Below are positions 50,891 to 64,000 of a stretch of DNA of 64,000 bases, piece after piece. The position numbers and the translations under genes are program-made. The DNA is taken from the NCBI RefSeq assembly GCF_900105055.1, contig NZ_FNTA01000004.1, positions 1-64,000 on the forward strand, in the 5' to 3' direction. The number at the start of each line of letters is the position of its first letter. The first letter of the stretch is position 1. Below the pieces are notes generated by a model. The model did no database searches and was not told where the DNA came from. It saw only the letters and a list, made by a program, of their open reading frames with translations. The stretch is from Amycolatopsis lurida (GTDB lineage Bacteria > Actinomycetota > Actinomycetes > Mycobacteriales > Pseudonocardiaceae).

Positions 50891-50925
50891 GTCCGTGAAG
50901 GCCTCTCGAGGAGACCTTCACGGAC
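50891..50925. terminator. Terminator after mbtH
   Basis: GTCCGTGAAGG...CCTTCACGGAC forms an inverted repeat with inner CTC-TCGA-GAG. It lies ten bases past the mbtH stop on the minus strand and is related to the family B element. Confidence 0.8.
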
Positions 50926-50934
50926 TGGAACGCG

Positions 50935-51140
50935 TCAGGACTCCATGGCCTTGACGAGCGAAGCGGGCCGCAGGTCCGTCCAGTTGGTCTCGACGTACTC
51001 GAGGCACTCCGGACGCGAAGCGGGGCCGAACTTCGTGGTCCAGCCCGCCGGGACCTCGACGAACTCGGGCCACAGGCTGTGCTGACCCTCGTCGTTGACC
51101 AGCACCAGGTACGTGCCGTCGGGGTTCTCGAACGGGTTCG

Positions 51141-51144
<4 letters not shown>
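50935..51144 (-). CDS. mbtH: MbtH-like NRPS helper protein
   Basis: The protein is 69 aa. It has [33 protein letters not shown] and [11 protein letters not shown], including the invariant Trp residues of MbtH. It binds adenylation domains and aids their folding or activity. Its start overlaps the NRPS stop (ATGA), so the two are co-translated. Confidence 0.97.

Positions 51145-64000
<12,856 letters not shown>

Overview
The window is high-GC actinobacterial DNA. It shows frequent GTG/TTG starts, ATGA/GTGA start-stop overlaps, GarA/FtsR regulators, an F420-type LLM oxidoreductase, HsaF/HsaG-like enzymes, IdeR/DmdR-type iron boxes and a hydroxamate-type NRPS. The best fit is a Pseudonocardiales organism such as Amycolatopsis. 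This is inferred from gene content and style, not from a database search.

Layout. 1-6466: glycine-cleavage and cell-regulation block on the minus strand (CDP-alcohol phosphotransferase, gcvH, garA, ftsR, DUF151 nuclease, a second MerR, a tandem glycine riboswitch, gcvP running off the left edge). It follows the Mycobacterium Rv1822-Rv1832 order with a TetR gene inserted. 6500-8950: small hypothetical, two paralogous lipoproteins, a DUF3592-like membrane protein. 9021-12821: a tightly coupled four-gene operon from an apparently leaderless promoter, encoding a J-domain/pseudokinase fusion, a VWA protein, a PurA-like enzyme with a rewritten aspartate loop, and a Nudix-winged-helix protein with a dead Nudix box. 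This is my best candidate for an undescribed system. 12827-19595: secreted M15 peptidase, acyl-CoA ligase, dienoyl-CoA isomerase-like protein, hydrolase, GNAT, siroheme synthase, ankyrin protein.

19615-24021: zinc-starvation island. Cysteine-poor S18, S14, L33 and L28 lie on one side of a candidate Zur box. A CobW-like protein with a destroyed P-loop, L31B, L32 and a canonical CobW lie on the other, followed by a histidine-rich protein. 24115-27506: AMP-ligase and a DUF899/SRPBCC/ArsR/SRPBCC operon with a large operator palindrome. 27519-33294: an operon that reads as sphingolipid catabolism: neutral ceramidase, sphingomyelinase, transporter and sphingosine-1-phosphate-lyase homologue, behind a 13+5+13 palindrome. 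33570-42553: LLM oxidoreductase, MpaB-like protein with divergent TetR, aldolase/acetaldehyde dehydrogenase with divergent IclR, SsuD-like monooxygenase, MBL hydrolase, DinB protein, EamA transporter.

42534-64000: siderophore locus. It has two FecCD permeases, a complementary pair of ABC half-exporters, a binding lipoprotein, three iron boxes, mbtH and at least 4285 residues of an NRPS running off the right edge. The visible NRPS order is A(N-MT)-PCP-C-A-PCP-C-A-PCP-C-A-PCP-E. Predicted substrates are N-methyl-hydroxyornithine, Ser, Ser and an ornithine-type residue, with no thioesterase. Intergenic regions carry three families of long palindromes, one with a compensatory base change between copies.
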